A stretch of DNA of 64,000 nucleotides from Metalysinibacillus jejuensis (GTDB lineage Bacteria; Bacillota; Bacilli; Bacillales_A; Planococcaceae). Position numbers and translations under genes: made by a program. Under the pieces are notes generated by a model, which did not search any database, was not told where the DNA came from, and saw only the letters and a program-made list of their open reading frames with translations. Below, in pieces: positions 45,574 through 54,456 of this stretch (position 1 is the stretch's first letter; each line of letters starts with the position of its first letter). The stretch spans positions 1 through 64,000 of the forward strand of contig NZ_QAFW01000009.1 in assembly GCF_003057615.1 (NCBI RefSeq), read 5' to 3'.

Positions 45574-46143
45574 TTATAAACGAACAACAGTACCATCTTC
45601 GATAATGTCTAGACGGCCTGTATTTGGGTCAATGACTAAACCGTGAACAGGAATTGATTTAATCATCAATGGATGATTACGGATTGTTTCTACGCTTTTC
45701 ATAACACTTGTCGCTACATCGCCAAAGCCACGTAAGAAATCTTTTAAATCGATGCCCGAAAACTCTACCATATCAATAATTTCTGGATTAATACCGCGCT
45801 CAATCATTTTTTGAATCATGCTCTCAGGGTCTACCGCGCTCATACCGCAGTCATAGTGACCTACTACATATACTTCATCCGCTTGTAACTCATACACAGC
45901 TACTAGCAAACTACGCATAATGGCACCGAATGGGTGACTTACAAGTGCCCCTGCACTTTTAACGATTTTAACATCGCCATTACGTAAGTTCATTGCCTTT
46001 GGTAACAGTTCAACGAGACGAGTATCCATACATGAAAGAACAACGATGCGTTTATCAGGATATTTGGTCGTAATATACGGCTCATACTCCTTATTAGTAA
46101 CGAAATCTTTATTGAAGCTAAGAATATCTTGTAAAATTGACAT
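45574..46143 (-). CDS. Beta-class carbonic anhydrase
   Basis: This zinc enzyme interconverts CO2 and bicarbonate and has 189 residues. The zinc ligands are in VLSCMDTRLVEL (Cys) and VGHYDCGMSAV (His and Cys); the Asp-Arg dyad of the active site is in CMDTR. VKSAGALVSHPFGAIMRSLLVAVYEL is typical of the bacterial type similar to YvdA/YtiB. GAGAGGAG precedes the start. It stands alone. Confidence 0.9.
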   Translation of the reverse strand: MSILQDILSFNKDFVTNKEYEPYITTKYPDKRIVVLSCMDTRLVELLPKAMNLRNGDVKIVKSAGALVSHPFGAIMRSLLVAVYELQADEVYVVGHYDCGMSAVDPESMIQKMIERGINPEIIDMVEFSGIDLKDFLRGFGDVATSVMKSVETIRNHPLMIKSIPVHGLVIDPNTGRLDIIEDGTVVRL

Positions 46144-46503
46144 GTTTATATCTCCTCTCCCATCTCTTCTATTTTAAAATAATACGAGCAAAATAGAAAC
46201 AGACAATACTGAATCTTAACAAAATATGAAAAACAGTAGCGAATACGTACATAATTTAGAAAGTTGACAAAAAATCGTAACAAATTGCACACAAAATAAT
46301 ACCGTGCATTTTATTAAGGGATAAAAATCCACTTTTATTTAAAAAAAATGTAATTCAATAGGTATATAGATACAATAAGTGCTACTTTCGATTTATCTTT
46401 TTTTAAAAACATAGGAATATAGGGAATAATCCTTTACAATAAGGAAGGAAAAGCACATGAAAAAACCCTAGCTTCCATATAAGCTAAGGTTTTTGGCTAG
46501 GTA
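46144..46503. other. Non-coding gap before the small membrane protein gene
   Basis: These 360 AT-rich bases hold no supported gene. A TTGACA hexamer at 46264-46269 has no matching -10. The only clear element is the hairpin terminator at about 46460-46495. Confidence 0.5.
46460..46495. terminator. Terminator of the small membrane protein gene
   Basis: AAAAACCCTAGCTT pairs with AAGCTAAGGTTTTT (one mismatch). Read leftward it ends the 45-residue gene; it also has a T-run rightward. Confidence 0.75.
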
Positions 46504-46641
46504 TCAGACTATTTTATTTTCTGGAGCTGGATCAACTTTAGAAGCTGATGAAGAGTCAAGACCGAACATTAAGTATGCGATAAAGAAAACGATAGAAATT
46601 AAAATAATTACTGAGAAACCTAGAATAGTTGCTGTAAACAT
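46504..46641 (-). CDS. Small single-span membrane protein, 45 residues
   Basis: ATG 46641 follows GAGAGGAG and opens 45 codons. The first 26 residues are one membrane helix (TATILGFSVIILISIVFFIAYLMFG), and the tail is short, polar and Ser/Pro-rich (LDSSSASKVDPAPENKIV). No family is recognised; small subunits of respiratory complexes and stress peptides can look like this. The site, the terminator and the clear helix-plus-tail plan support a real gene. Confidence 0.65.
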   Translation of the reverse strand: MFTATILGFSVIILISIVFFIAYLMFGLDSSSASKVDPAPENKIV

Positions 46642-46847
46642 AGAAATAATACTCCTCTCTATTGATTGATTAAAAACTATTATAACTTAAGTATACAATA
46701 CCCAATGGCCAAAAGTAAGGCTTAAATATGAAATGCTAGTTCACAACTTTGCACATGTAATAAAATGGTCAAGTATCCCTACAAATAGTGATTAATTTGT
46801 AACAATTTAATTCGCTACATCATAAGATTTACAAGTAAATCAACCGT

Positions 46848-46875
46848 TTGATGTAGAAAGTTGTTAAAATATAAG
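46848..46875 (+). promoter_or_regulatory. Candidate promoter of motAB
   Basis: TTGATG at 46848-46853 and TATAAG at 46870-46875 are 16 bases apart, about 50 bases before motA. No SigD-type sequence is obvious. The remaining 46642-46847 gap holds nothing recognisable. Confidence 0.45.
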
Positions 46876-46926
46876 AGTAGTATTGAGTAAAATCCCACAA
46901 GGGCTATTATGCATGGAGGTAGAAAA

Positions 46927-47724
46927 ATGGATATATCATCGGTAGTAGGTCTTATATTAGCGTTTGCTTCGCTATTAACCGGGATGGTATTAAAAGGTGT
47001 AGGGTTAGATGCACTACTTAACCCAGCTGCTATTTTAATCATCATCTTTGGTACCATTGCAGCAGTAACAATTGCTGTACCTATGAAAGAGCTGAAAAAT
47101 GTACCAACGCTATTTAAAATTTTACTTACAGAAACAAAGCTTGCAAGTGATGTTGAGCTAATTAAAATGTTCTCAGAATGGGCGGATTTAGCACGTCGAG
47201 AAGGTTTACTTGCATTAGAAGGTAAATCAAATGAGGTAGAGGATCCATTTTTAAAGAACGGCTTAACATTAGCAATTGATGGTCAAAGTGCAGATTACAT
47301 AAGAGATGTATTAACCGAAGAGGTTGAGGCAATGGAAGACCGCCACTCAGCAGGGGCAGCGATATTTACACAAGCTGGTACATACGCTCCGACACTAGGG
47401 GTACTTGGTGCCGTAATTGGTCTGATTGCAGCTCTAAAAGATATGAACGATATTGATAAATTAGGGCATGCGATTTCAGCAGCCTTCGTTGCAACACTTC
47501 TTGGTATCTTTACAGGTTACGTTTTATGGCACCCATTTGCTAATAAATTAAAACGTAAATCTGCTCTTGAAGTAAAGCAACGTTATATGATGATTGAAGG
47601 TATTTTATCAGTGCTTGAAGGGGAAGCACCACGTGTAATTGAGCAGAAGCTATCTTCTTATTTAACGATGGCAGAACGCAAACAAATCATGGGAGAAGGT
47701 GGAGGCGGTGGCCAAGAAGCCTAA
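46927..47724 (+). CDS. motA: Flagellar motor stator protein MotA
   Basis: This is the ion-channel stator subunit of the flagellar motor. It has 265 residues from ATG 46927, eight bases after GGAGG. Four membrane helices are visible: VVGLILAFASLLTGMVL and AAILIIIFGTIAAVTIAV at the start, GTYAPTLGVLGAVIGLIAAL and AISAAFVATLLGIFTGYVLW near the end. The cytoplasmic loop between helices 2 and 3 carries the charged residues that face the rotor (ARREGLLALE). A short Gly-rich tail (GEGGGGGQEA) arises from the overlap with motB. Confidence 0.9.
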   Translation: MDISSVVGLILAFASLLTGMVLKGVGLDALLNPAAILIIIFGTIAAVTIAVPMKELKNVPTLFKILLTETKLASDVELIKMFSEWADLARREGLLALEGKSNEVEDPFLKNGLTLAIDGQSADYIRDVLTEEVEAMEDRHSAGAAIFTQAGTYAPTLGVLGAVIGLIAALKDMNDIDKLGHAISAAFVATLLGIFTGYVLWHPFANKLKRKSALEVKQRYMMIEGILSVLEGEAPRVIEQKLSSYLTMAERKQIMGEGGGGGQEA

Positions 47725-48490
47725 GCGTAAAAAGCCAGAAGAGCATGTTGACGAATCCTGGCTAGTTCCTTACGCCGACATTTTAACGTTATTATTAGCG
47801 CTATTTATTGTACTCTTTGCTTCGAGCTCCGTTGATCAACAAAAATTAGAACGTATGTCAGAAGTCTTTAATCAAGTGTTTGATGGTGGTACAGGCTTTA
47901 TGGAACATCCATCACCTGTAGATACAATGACACCAACACAGTCGCAAGATTTGGAAGAAATGATGCAGAGCTCTGCCTATATTGAAGATCAGGAAGCGCT
48001 AGGTGAAATTAAAGATAGTGTGGACGGTTTCATAGCTAACAATGAGTTAGAGGAGATGTTTGAAACCACACTAACAGACGAGGGTTTACTCGTAACGATT
48101 CGTGATTCAATTTTATTTAATATGGGGCAAGCTACGATACGTGCTGAGTACATTCCAGTCGCAAATGAGTTATCACAGCTATTAGTGTTTGACCCCCCAC
48201 GTAATGTGGTTATTACCGGGCATACAGATAATGTACCAATTAACACCGCACAGTTTCCATCTAACTGGTCACTTTCGGTTATGCGCTCCGTAAACTTTTT
48301 GCAACAGTTGATTACGAGTAATGCCCAGTTAGATCCGAAGTATTTTAGTGCTAAAGGTTATGGCGAAAATAAGCCAGTAGATACAAATGATACAGAAGAA
48401 GGACGTGCTAAAAACCGTCGAGTTGAAGTATTAATTCAGCCACGTGTATTAGAAGATGGCACGGTAACAATTGAAGAAGAAACACCTTAA
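47708..48490 (+). CDS. motB: Flagellar motor stator protein MotB
   Basis: This is the wall-anchored stator subunit, of about 260 residues. It starts at GTG 47708 (or 47699), within the end of motA. The single membrane helix WLVPYADILTLLLALFIVLF contains the ion-carrying Asp in YADIL. A plug/linker of about 100 residues precedes the OmpA-like peptidoglycan-binding domain: NVVITGHTDNVPI, NWSLSVMRSVNFLQ, and KGYGENKPVDTNDTEEGRAKNRRVEVLI. The sequence does not tell proton from sodium use. The 17-base overlap with motA couples their translation. Confidence 0.9.
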   Translation: MAKKPKRKKPEEHVDESWLVPYADILTLLLALFIVLFASSSVDQQKLERMSEVFNQVFDGGTGFMEHPSPVDTMTPTQSQDLEEMMQSSAYIEDQEALGEIKDSVDGFIANNELEEMFETTLTDEGLLVTIRDSILFNMGQATIRAEYIPVANELSQLLVFDPPRNVVITGHTDNVPINTAQFPSNWSLSVMRSVNFLQQLITSNAQLDPKYFSAKGYGENKPVDTNDTEEGRAKNRRVEVLIQPRVLEDGTVTIEEETP

Positions 48491-48496
48491 ATAATA

Positions 48497-48573
48497 AAGC
48501 CCTTTAGTTTTACGTGAAGCGCCCTCAAAATCTACTGATGAGAGAGGCTGCTCGATACGTTGCTAAAGGGCTT
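48497..48573 (+). promoter_or_regulatory. Long-loop hairpin between motB and the RNase H gene
   Basis: AAGCCCTTTAG (48497-48507) pairs perfectly with CTAAAGGGCTT (48563-48573) across a 55-base loop. The 3' arm ends two bases before the AAAGGAGG site of the next gene, and TTTT follows it. It may be a terminator for motB or a leader element that limits RNase H translation. Confidence 0.5.
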
Positions 48574-48591
48574 TTAAAGGAGGAAGAAGTT

Positions 48592-49221
48592 ATGACAAAA
48601 AATAAATACTACGTCGTTATTACTGAAGAAACTGCTGCTATTTATGAGTCGTTAACACAAGCGAGAGAAAAAAGTACTGGTGTAAAAGGTAGCCGCTTAT
48701 ATGGCTTTAAAACAAGAGAGCAGGCAGAGGCCTGTGTAGCGCATAATGCGCCCGCAGTAAAAGAAGAGGTAATACAAGATGTTAAGCCCGATGCTCCTTT
48801 TGTACAGCCGAAGCATTGGTATGTAGACGGTGCGTATTTTCCGCTTAATCAAACAGGCTATTACGGCGTCGTTTATGGAGAGTTAAAGGACTATGGTCAA
48901 GTGCCTTCTACGTATTTAACACTTGAGAGTTACGGTACAGAGCTATATGCATGTAAGCGTGCTATAGAACTCGCGCTAGCCAATGATGTAACACATTTAT
49001 ATATTTATAGTGATAATACGAGTGTTGTCCATTTTTTTCAAAATCAATGTGTCAAAGCCCGTTATCAACCAGCGGAGCAAGAAGTAAAAGATTTCTTCGA
49101 TGTTATGCGTCGCTATATTCAAATTGAAGTTGAACATATTCGTGTTGCACCCGACACTTCTATACATAAAAAAGCACATTTATTATGCCAAAACGGGCGG
49201 TTATTTTTGCCGATAGCGTAA
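48592..49221 (+). CDS. Viroplasmin-domain RNase H-like protein
   Basis: The protein has 209 residues from ATG 48592, after AAAGGAGG. The N-terminal 50 residues are a viroplasmin-type RNA:DNA-binding domain (KYYVVITEETAAIYESLTQA, then VKGSRLYGFKTREQAEA). The RNase H fold follows, with the acidic positions in WYVDGAYFP (Asp), GTELYACKRAIELA (Glu) and YIYSDN (Asp). The fourth, C-terminal Asp that many RNases H have is not evident (KKAHLLCQNG). It probably removes RNA from RNA:DNA hybrids, but the missing residue leaves activity uncertain. Confidence 0.75.
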   Translation: MTKNKYYVVITEETAAIYESLTQAREKSTGVKGSRLYGFKTREQAEACVAHNAPAVKEEVIQDVKPDAPFVQPKHWYVDGAYFPLNQTGYYGVVYGELKDYGQVPSTYLTLESYGTELYACKRAIELALANDVTHLYIYSDNTSVVHFFQNQCVKARYQPAEQEVKDFFDVMRRYIQIEVEHIRVAPDTSIHKKAHLLCQNGRLFLPIA

Positions 49222-49270
49222 AAGGTTGCATCGTGTAAGGGTTCAAATCATCTCAAAGTAGCTAGCAAAT

Positions 49271-49309
49271 AAAAAATGTTAGACCAATTGTACCGGTCTA
49301 ACATTTTTT
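49271..49309. terminator. Bidirectional terminator
   Basis: AAAAAATGTTAGACC pairs with GGTCTAACATTTTTT. It serves the RNase H gene and the DUF1128 gene, which converge here. Confidence 0.88.
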
Positions 49310-49313
49310 AGCT

Positions 49314-49544
49314 TTATTTACGTAGTGAACCGAGTTCAGCAACGATGGCTTGCATTTCACTTGGGCTAAAATTATCGCGTTTCATAACCATCGTATAAAG
49401 ATCATATAAGTCTTCATAATTGCCTTCACCAAAGTTGTCTGAGCGCATGGCATCGACATTAACCATACGTAATTTATCTTTTAATTGTTCAATTATATAT
49501 TGCACGTTTTCTTTTGAGGGTGTTGTTAAGTCCATAGTAAACAA
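49314..49544 (-). CDS. DUF1128 family protein (YfkK-like)
   Basis: The protein has 76 residues from TTG 49544, or 73 from ATG 49535. AGGAAGG lies five bases before the TTG but about 14 before the ATG, so the TTG is plausible. The sequence [23 protein letters not shown] and [30 protein letters not shown] matches the small helical DUF1128 proteins of Bacillales. The function is unknown. It stands alone between two convergent or divergent neighbours. Confidence 0.85.
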   Translation of the reverse strand: MFTMDLTTPSKENVQYIIEQLKDKLRMVNVDAMRSDNFGEGNYEDLYDLYTMVMKRDNFSPSEMQAIVAELGSLRK

Positions 49545-49707
49545 AACCGCCTTCCTATATCATTAAATTTATCATTCCATTATGTTGTGAAAAAGTCAAC
49601 TTTGAAAAATTATCTATAGTCGTGTATTCTTTGGTAAGATAGTAATGTACGAGCGTTTAAGTAAAGCGCAAAAGGGAATACTACACATAAATTAGGAGGA
49701 GAGTATT

Positions 49708-50040
49708 ATGGCAAAAAGTAAACTACTACCATCAATTTTATTAGGAGCGCTAGCAGGTGCAGCGGTGAGCATGTTAGACCGTACAACGCGCGAAAAAACA
49801 ATTGAAAATACAAAAACAGTGATTGGTACAGTGTCATATTACGCCGCTAACCGCGACGAATTGCAAGAAATGATTTCAGAAAAAGTTGAACAAGCACAAA
49901 GCTTTTATAATGGTGCAAGTGACGGTATTCAATCTTTAATGGGGCAAGTAGAACAATTTAAAGATATGCCAACTACAATTCAATCTATGGTTAGTGATAC
50001 AAAAGCTGCTTTTGATAAAGAGGACAGCGCTTCTCACTAA
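49708..50040 (+). CDS. YtxH-domain protein
   Basis: The protein has 110 residues. An N-terminal hydrophobic helix with small residues (KLLPSILLGALAGAAVSML) is followed by charged amphipathic helices (REKTIENTKTVIGTVSYYA). This is the plan of the YtxH family of stress-related membrane-associated proteins. TTAGGAGGAG precedes the start. It is 18 bases before the YihY gene, so both may be co-transcribed. Confidence 0.75.
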   Translation: MAKSKLLPSILLGALAGAAVSMLDRTTREKTIENTKTVIGTVSYYAANRDELQEMISEKVEQAQSFYNGASDGIQSLMGQVEQFKDMPTTIQSMVSDTKAAFDKEDSASH

Positions 50041-50058
50041 AACATAGGGGGAATTGGT

Positions 50059-50985
50059 ATGGCTCGTGTCGAAAAAAAAGAAAATGAGACATTAACGAAA
50101 GTGAAGGCACTCGTTTCGCCTGAAATCGAAGACATTGATGTATTAACAGGTAAAGGATTTTTACAAGATTTAATGTTACGTGTGCAACGTGTGGATATTT
50201 CAGCACTGGGTGCGCAATTAGCTTATTTCTTTTTACTATCATTTTTCCCGTTAATTATCTTTTTAGTAACATTATTGCCCTTTTTAAATTTACAAGTAGA
50301 ACAAATTTATTCTTTTTTGGCGAGCATTATGCCAAATGAAATTTATACAATGATAGAAGGAACGTTAAAAGATGTGCTAACGAATCGTAACGGTGGTTTA
50401 CTTTCTATCGGTATTTTAGGTACGATTTGGTCAGCCTCTAAAGGTATTAATGCATTAATGAATGCGTTGAATAAAGCCTATGAAACAGAAGCAAAAGCAG
50501 GTATGAAGGACCGAGCTTTATCGCTAGTCTTCACGCTAGCATTAGTAATTGTTGTATTGCTAGCTCTTGTGCTACCGGTCTTTGGCCAGCAAATCGTTAG
50601 TTTTATTACCTCATTTATTGATATTGAAATGAGCTTTGTCAATTTACTTAATATTTTAAGTTGGGTAATGCCACCTTTACTTATTTTCATCGTGTTAGTT
50701 GGTTTATACTGGATTGTACCTAATACTACGCCACGTTTGAAAATTAGAAGTGTGTGGGTTGGTGCTATTTTCGCTACTGCAGCATGGATGGTGCTAACGT
50801 ATGGCTTTTCATTCTATGTAGATAACTTTGGCAACTTCTCTGCTACATACGGCAGTATTGGTGGGGTTATTATGTTAATGTTGTGGTTATATTTTACTGG
50901 TATGATATTAATATTAGGCGGCGTGTTAAATGCTACGATGCAAAAGCGTACACTCGCTAAGCAAGTACGAAAAGCAGAGGTATGA
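50059..50985 (+). CDS. YihY/BrkB family membrane protein
   Basis: This inner-membrane protein has 308 residues and at least six helices. Signatures of the YihY family are LSFFPLIIFLVTLLPF near residue 57, GILGTIWSASKGINALMNALNKAYE near 116, and SATYGSIGGVIMLMLWLYFTGMILILGGVLNA near the end. The function is unclear; proteins of this family were once called RNase BN by mistake. It follows the YtxH gene and precedes tldD, with a palindromic CTGACATTGTCAG stem near 50987 and a T-rich stretch after it. Confidence 0.88.
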   Translation: MARVEKKENETLTKVKALVSPEIEDIDVLTGKGFLQDLMLRVQRVDISALGAQLAYFFLLSFFPLIIFLVTLLPFLNLQVEQIYSFLASIMPNEIYTMIEGTLKDVLTNRNGGLLSIGILGTIWSASKGINALMNALNKAYETEAKAGMKDRALSLVFTLALVIVVLLALVLPVFGQQIVSFITSFIDIEMSFVNLLNILSWVMPPLLIFIVLVGLYWIVPNTTPRLKIRSVWVGAIFATAAWMVLTYGFSFYVDNFGNFSATYGSIGGVIMLMLWLYFTGMILILGGVLNATMQKRTLAKQVRKAEV

Positions 50986-51045
50986 GTCTGACATTGTCAG
51001 GCTTATACCTTTTTTTGTTATACTCAACCAAAGGGGGTTAGTTGT

Positions 51046-52437
51046 ATGTTACAACAATCTACGATAGAAAACGTTTTACAAGCCGCGCTAGCTACAGGCG
51101 GTGATTTTGCAGAAATCTTTGTGGAAGATCGCTTTGCGAATCATTTGGAGTTACAAACAAGCCATATTGAGCGTGCAGTGTCTGGTCGCGATTTTGGTAT
51201 AGGCATACGCATTTTTTTAGGGTTACAAAATGTCTATACGTATACGACCGATTTTTCTGAGCAAGGCTTAATAAAAGCAGCAACACGTGCAGCCGCGGCT
51301 ATTACAAATGGACAAAGTGGTACGATCAAGCCGCTAAGTAAAGAGGAAGTTGCGCTTGTGAACCCTATTTTACAAATGCCTCAAACGGTAGACTATGAGC
51401 GCAAAGTGAAAGTGATGCGCCATGCAGATCAAATCGCGCGTAATTATAGCGAGAAAATTAGCCAAGTAAGAGTGCGCTATTTCGAAGAACAGCAACATGT
51501 TTTAATTGCAAATAGTGAAGGGAAGTTAGTGGAGGATACAAGGGTGCGTACGCGTCTTAATATCGTACCAACTGCTAAAGATGGGGAGATTATTCAGACG
51601 GGATACTATGGCCCTGGCGCTCATGCAGGCTTTGAATTTATCGAAGCGTTAAATTTAGAGCACTACGCTAAAGAAGCGGCGCGCATTGCGGTAACGATGC
51701 TTGGAGCTAAGGAGTGTCCAAGTGGGAAATTTCCAGTCATTATTGATAATGAATTTGGCGGTGTTATTTTTCATGAGGCTTGTGGTCATGGTCTCGAAGC
51801 AACTGCCGTAGCTAAAAATAACTCTGTGTTTGCCAACCGTATCGGAGAAAAAGTAGCATCAGACTTAGTTACCTATATTGATGACGGTACACTTCCGAAT
51901 GAATGGGGTTCTTTAAATGTGGATGATGAAGGTGAAAAAACCCGTCGTAATACGTTAATTAAAGACGGTATTTTACAAGGTTATTTAGTAGATAAATTTA
52001 ATGCGCGTCGCATGAATACAGCGGCGACAGGTTCTTCACGTCGTCAATCCTATCGCTACAATCCAACTTCGCGTATGACTAATACATTTATCGCTAATGG
52101 CACGACGAAGCCAGAAGATATTATTAAGGCAACAGCGTATGGAATTTATGCAAAATATATGGGTGGCGGCTCTGTAAATCCTGCAACAGGTGATTATAAC
52201 TTTGCGGTAATGGAAGGCTATATCGTAGAGAATGGTGAAATTAAAGCGCCAATTAAAGGCGCTACTTTAATTGGTAATGGTGCTGAAACCTTATATAACA
52301 TTGATCTTGTAGGAAATAATTTAGCGCATGGCGCCGGGATGTGTGGTTCGCTAAGTGGTAGCATACCTGTTAACGTAGGACAACCAATGATTCGCGTTAG
52401 CCAAATGACCGTTGGCGGAACGAAGGAGGGGAAATAA
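51046..52437 (+). CDS. tldD: Metalloprotease TldD
   Basis: This is the catalytic subunit of the TldD/TldE protease, which trims unfolded or modified peptides. It has 463 residues. The zinc-binding HExxxH motif lies in IFHEACGHGLEA near residue 240, with the third ligand Cys expected in AGMCGS near 445. SSRRQSYRYNPTSRMTNTFI and AYGIYAKYMGGGSVNPATGDYNF are conserved in the family. AAGGGGG precedes the start. It overlaps tldE by one base (TAATG). Confidence 0.92.
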   Translation: MLQQSTIENVLQAALATGGDFAEIFVEDRFANHLELQTSHIERAVSGRDFGIGIRIFLGLQNVYTYTTDFSEQGLIKAATRAAAAITNGQSGTIKPLSKEEVALVNPILQMPQTVDYERKVKVMRHADQIARNYSEKISQVRVRYFEEQQHVLIANSEGKLVEDTRVRTRLNIVPTAKDGEIIQTGYYGPGAHAGFEFIEALNLEHYAKEAARIAVTMLGAKECPSGKFPVIIDNEFGGVIFHEACGHGLEATAVAKNNSVFANRIGEKVASDLVTYIDDGTLPNEWGSLNVDDEGEKTRRNTLIKDGILQGYLVDKFNARRMNTAATGSSRRQSYRYNPTSRMTNTFIANGTTKPEDIIKATAYGIYAKYMGGGSVNPATGDYNFAVMEGYIVENGEIKAPIKGATLIGNGAETLYNIDLVGNNLAHGAGMCGSLSGSIPVNVGQPMIRVSQMTVGGTKEGK

Positions 52438-53780
52438 TGGAGCGCATACAATTTCAACAGCAGCTACTTAAACAAGCGACAGCGCAAGGATTAAGTGATG
52501 CTGAAGTATACGCTGAATTTGGTTCAGCGATACGTATTAAAGTAAATGATAATAAATTAGACACGTACGAAACATCGGAAGAAGGTGGCGTTAGTTTTAG
52601 AGCGCGTTACCAAGAAAAAATGGGCTATGCCTATACCGAAAAAATCGAACAAGACTCTATTCAGTTTTTAATCGAAGCGGTCAAAAAGAATGCGAGCATC
52701 TTAGAAATTGAAGATACAGCGACAAGCTTTGCAGGAAGCGAACATTATGCTAAGGCTAATTTTTATCACGCTTCACTAGAGCAAGTGACACCTCCTATGA
52801 TGATTGAAACGTTACAGCGTGTAGAACAGCAAATATTAGCTATAGATACGCGCATTAAACGCGTGAGTTATTGCCAGATGCAACTCTTTACGGGTGAGCG
52901 TCATTTATTAAATGCTAAAGGATTAGAGCTACACGAAAAGAGTAATGGGCTTATTATTTTTGCTAATGCAGTAGCGATGGCCAACGGCGAAACTAAAACA
53001 GGCGGAGAAGTAGCCATCATAGAAGATTTACAAGCGTTTACAAGTGAGAAATTTGCTGAGCGAGTAGCTATGCAAGCTATCACAAGTTTAGGCGGGCAAT
53101 CCATTCCTTCGGCAAAGTATCCTGTCATTATGGAAAATGAAGCGGCAACATCATTACTTAATGCTTTTACCGGCGCATTCTCAGCTGAGGAGGCACAAAA
53201 AGGTATGTCTCGTTTACAGGGGAAAGTGGGACAAAAAATAGCGACAAATAAGTTAACTATTATTGATAACCCTCGCTATCCTACTTCATTAAATAAAACA
53301 ACTTTTGATGCAGAAGGCGTGGCTACACAACCACTAGCTATTATTAAAGAAGGTGTGTTACAAACGTTATTGCACAATCGTCGCACAGCGCAAGAAGAAG
53401 GGATTGAAACGACAGGTCATGCATTTAAACCATCTTATAAGGGGACGATTGCTATTGCACCTCATATGTTTGTCGTAGAGCGAGGATCAGCAACAAAAAA
53501 TCAACTTATTCAAGGGATGACAAAGGGTGTTATGATTACAAATTTAGCAGGCTTACATGCAGGTGCTAATACGATATCCGGGGATTTTTCGGTTGCAGCG
53601 AGCGGCTTTTATATTGAAGACGGAAAAATTATAGGGCCTACTAAGCAAATGACGATTGCGAGTAACTTTTTTGATATGCTTAATAATATTCAAGAAGTTG
53701 CAGACGATACGTATAATGGCTTTGGGCGTGTAGCGAGTCCATCCCTTCAAATTGCACCAATAAGAGTAACAGTAGAGTAA
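52437..53780 (+). CDS. tldE: TldD/TldE protease non-catalytic subunit TldE (PmbA)
   Basis: This is the partner of TldD and has 447 residues. It has the same fold and C-terminal block (DFSVAASGFYIEDGKIIGPTKQMTIASNFFDML) but no HExxxH: the corresponding region reads VIMENEAATSLLNAFTGAFS. This is as expected for TldE. The two subunits form the active heterodimer. Translation is coupled to tldD through an overlapping TAATG. Confidence 0.92.
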   Translation: MERIQFQQQLLKQATAQGLSDAEVYAEFGSAIRIKVNDNKLDTYETSEEGGVSFRARYQEKMGYAYTEKIEQDSIQFLIEAVKKNASILEIEDTATSFAGSEHYAKANFYHASLEQVTPPMMIETLQRVEQQILAIDTRIKRVSYCQMQLFTGERHLLNAKGLELHEKSNGLIIFANAVAMANGETKTGGEVAIIEDLQAFTSEKFAERVAMQAITSLGGQSIPSAKYPVIMENEAATSLLNAFTGAFSAEEAQKGMSRLQGKVGQKIATNKLTIIDNPRYPTSLNKTTFDAEGVATQPLAIIKEGVLQTLLHNRRTAQEEGIETTGHAFKPSYKGTIAIAPHMFVVERGSATKNQLIQGMTKGVMITNLAGLHAGANTISGDFSVAASGFYIEDGKIIGPTKQMTIASNFFDMLNNIQEVADDTYNGFGRVASPSLQIAPIRVTVE

Positions 53781-53782
53781 TA

Positions 53783-53819
53783 AATAACGAGGTGCTACTT
53801 AGCTCCTCGTTATTTTCTT
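53783..53819 (+). terminator. Terminator after tldE
   Basis: AATAACGAGG (53783-53792) pairs with CCTCGTTATT (53805-53814) and is followed by TTCTTT. Confidence 0.82.
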
Positions 53820-53863
53820 TGCAAAAACGTAAGAACTCGTGTAAAATGAATGACAGTCAGTCA
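53819..53863 (+). promoter_or_regulatory. Promoter and operator of the TetR-SMR operon
   Basis: TTGCAA at 53819-53824 and TAAAAT at 53842-53847 are 17 bases apart. TGACAGTCAGTCA at 53851-53863 covers the start of transcription and reaches the ribosome-binding site. It resembles the TGAC/GTCA half-sites of TetR-type operators, so the regulator probably represses its own operon. Confidence 0.65.
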
Positions 53864-53874
53864 GGAGGGGTGGC

Positions 53875-54444
53875 ATGAGTAAAAAGGATGGAATTGTACA
53901 AGCTGCAATCGAAGCTTTTAAGGAAAATGGTGTGCATAAAGCAACCATATCTGATATTGTGCGGCGTGCTGGAATTGCCCAAGGCACTTTTTATTTATAT
54001 TTTCCATCAAAGTGGTCATTAATGCCTGCTATTGCTGAAGTGATGGTACATAAAACATTAGATGTTGTAAACCAAACAGTAGATGAGCAAGCGACTGCTG
54101 AAGTGCAGTTACAGCAAATTATCAAAGCGATTTTTGAAGTAGCACGCAACTATCATGACATTCAGGCTTTAATTTATGCTGGTCTTGCAGCGACTGAGCA
54201 TTTAAAAGAATGGGAAACGGTTTATGCGCCGATTTATGAGTGGTTGCAAAGCTGGTTGATGAATGCACAAGCAGCAGGTTTTGTAAGATCAACTGTTCAA
54301 CCAGAAGCCGTATCAAAATTAATGATAGGTGTAATTGAATCAGCGGCAGAGCAAATTTATTTATATGATAGCGATGCACAGCAACACGCGAAAGCACAAC
54401 AACAACAAGTTTTTGAGTTGTTATATCATGCCCTGAAAAAATAA
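53875..54444 (+). CDS. TetR-family regulator of the SMR efflux pair
   Basis: This transcription repressor has 189 residues. The HTH spans GIVQAAIEAFKENGVHKATISDIVRRAGIAQGTFYLYFPSK in the first 45 residues. The remainder is a helical ligand-binding and dimerisation domain. It is 12 bases before two SMR genes on the same strand, so it likely controls them and itself through the operator at 53851. Ligands of such regulators are usually cationic drugs or dyes; the ligand is not known here. Confidence 0.88.
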   Translation: MSKKDGIVQAAIEAFKENGVHKATISDIVRRAGIAQGTFYLYFPSKWSLMPAIAEVMVHKTLDVVNQTVDEQATAEVQLQQIIKAIFEVARNYHDIQALIYAGLAATEHLKEWETVYAPIYEWLQSWLMNAQAAGFVRSTVQPEAVSKLMIGVIESAAEQIYLYDSDAQQHAKAQQQQVFELLYHALKK

Positions 54445-54456
54445 AGGAGTTTTAGA

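Noticed and set aside
48535-48562. Hammerhead-ribozyme-like core (CTGATGA, short stem, CGATACG) in the loop of the motB-RNase H hairpin
   Set aside because: The GAAA core reads GATA, the cleavage position would be a G, and no stem I can be formed. I regard it as chance similarity.
52437-53780. Inactivated TldD copy
   Set aside because: Absence of HExxxH is normal for the TldE/PmbA partner, so this is not a degenerate paralogue.
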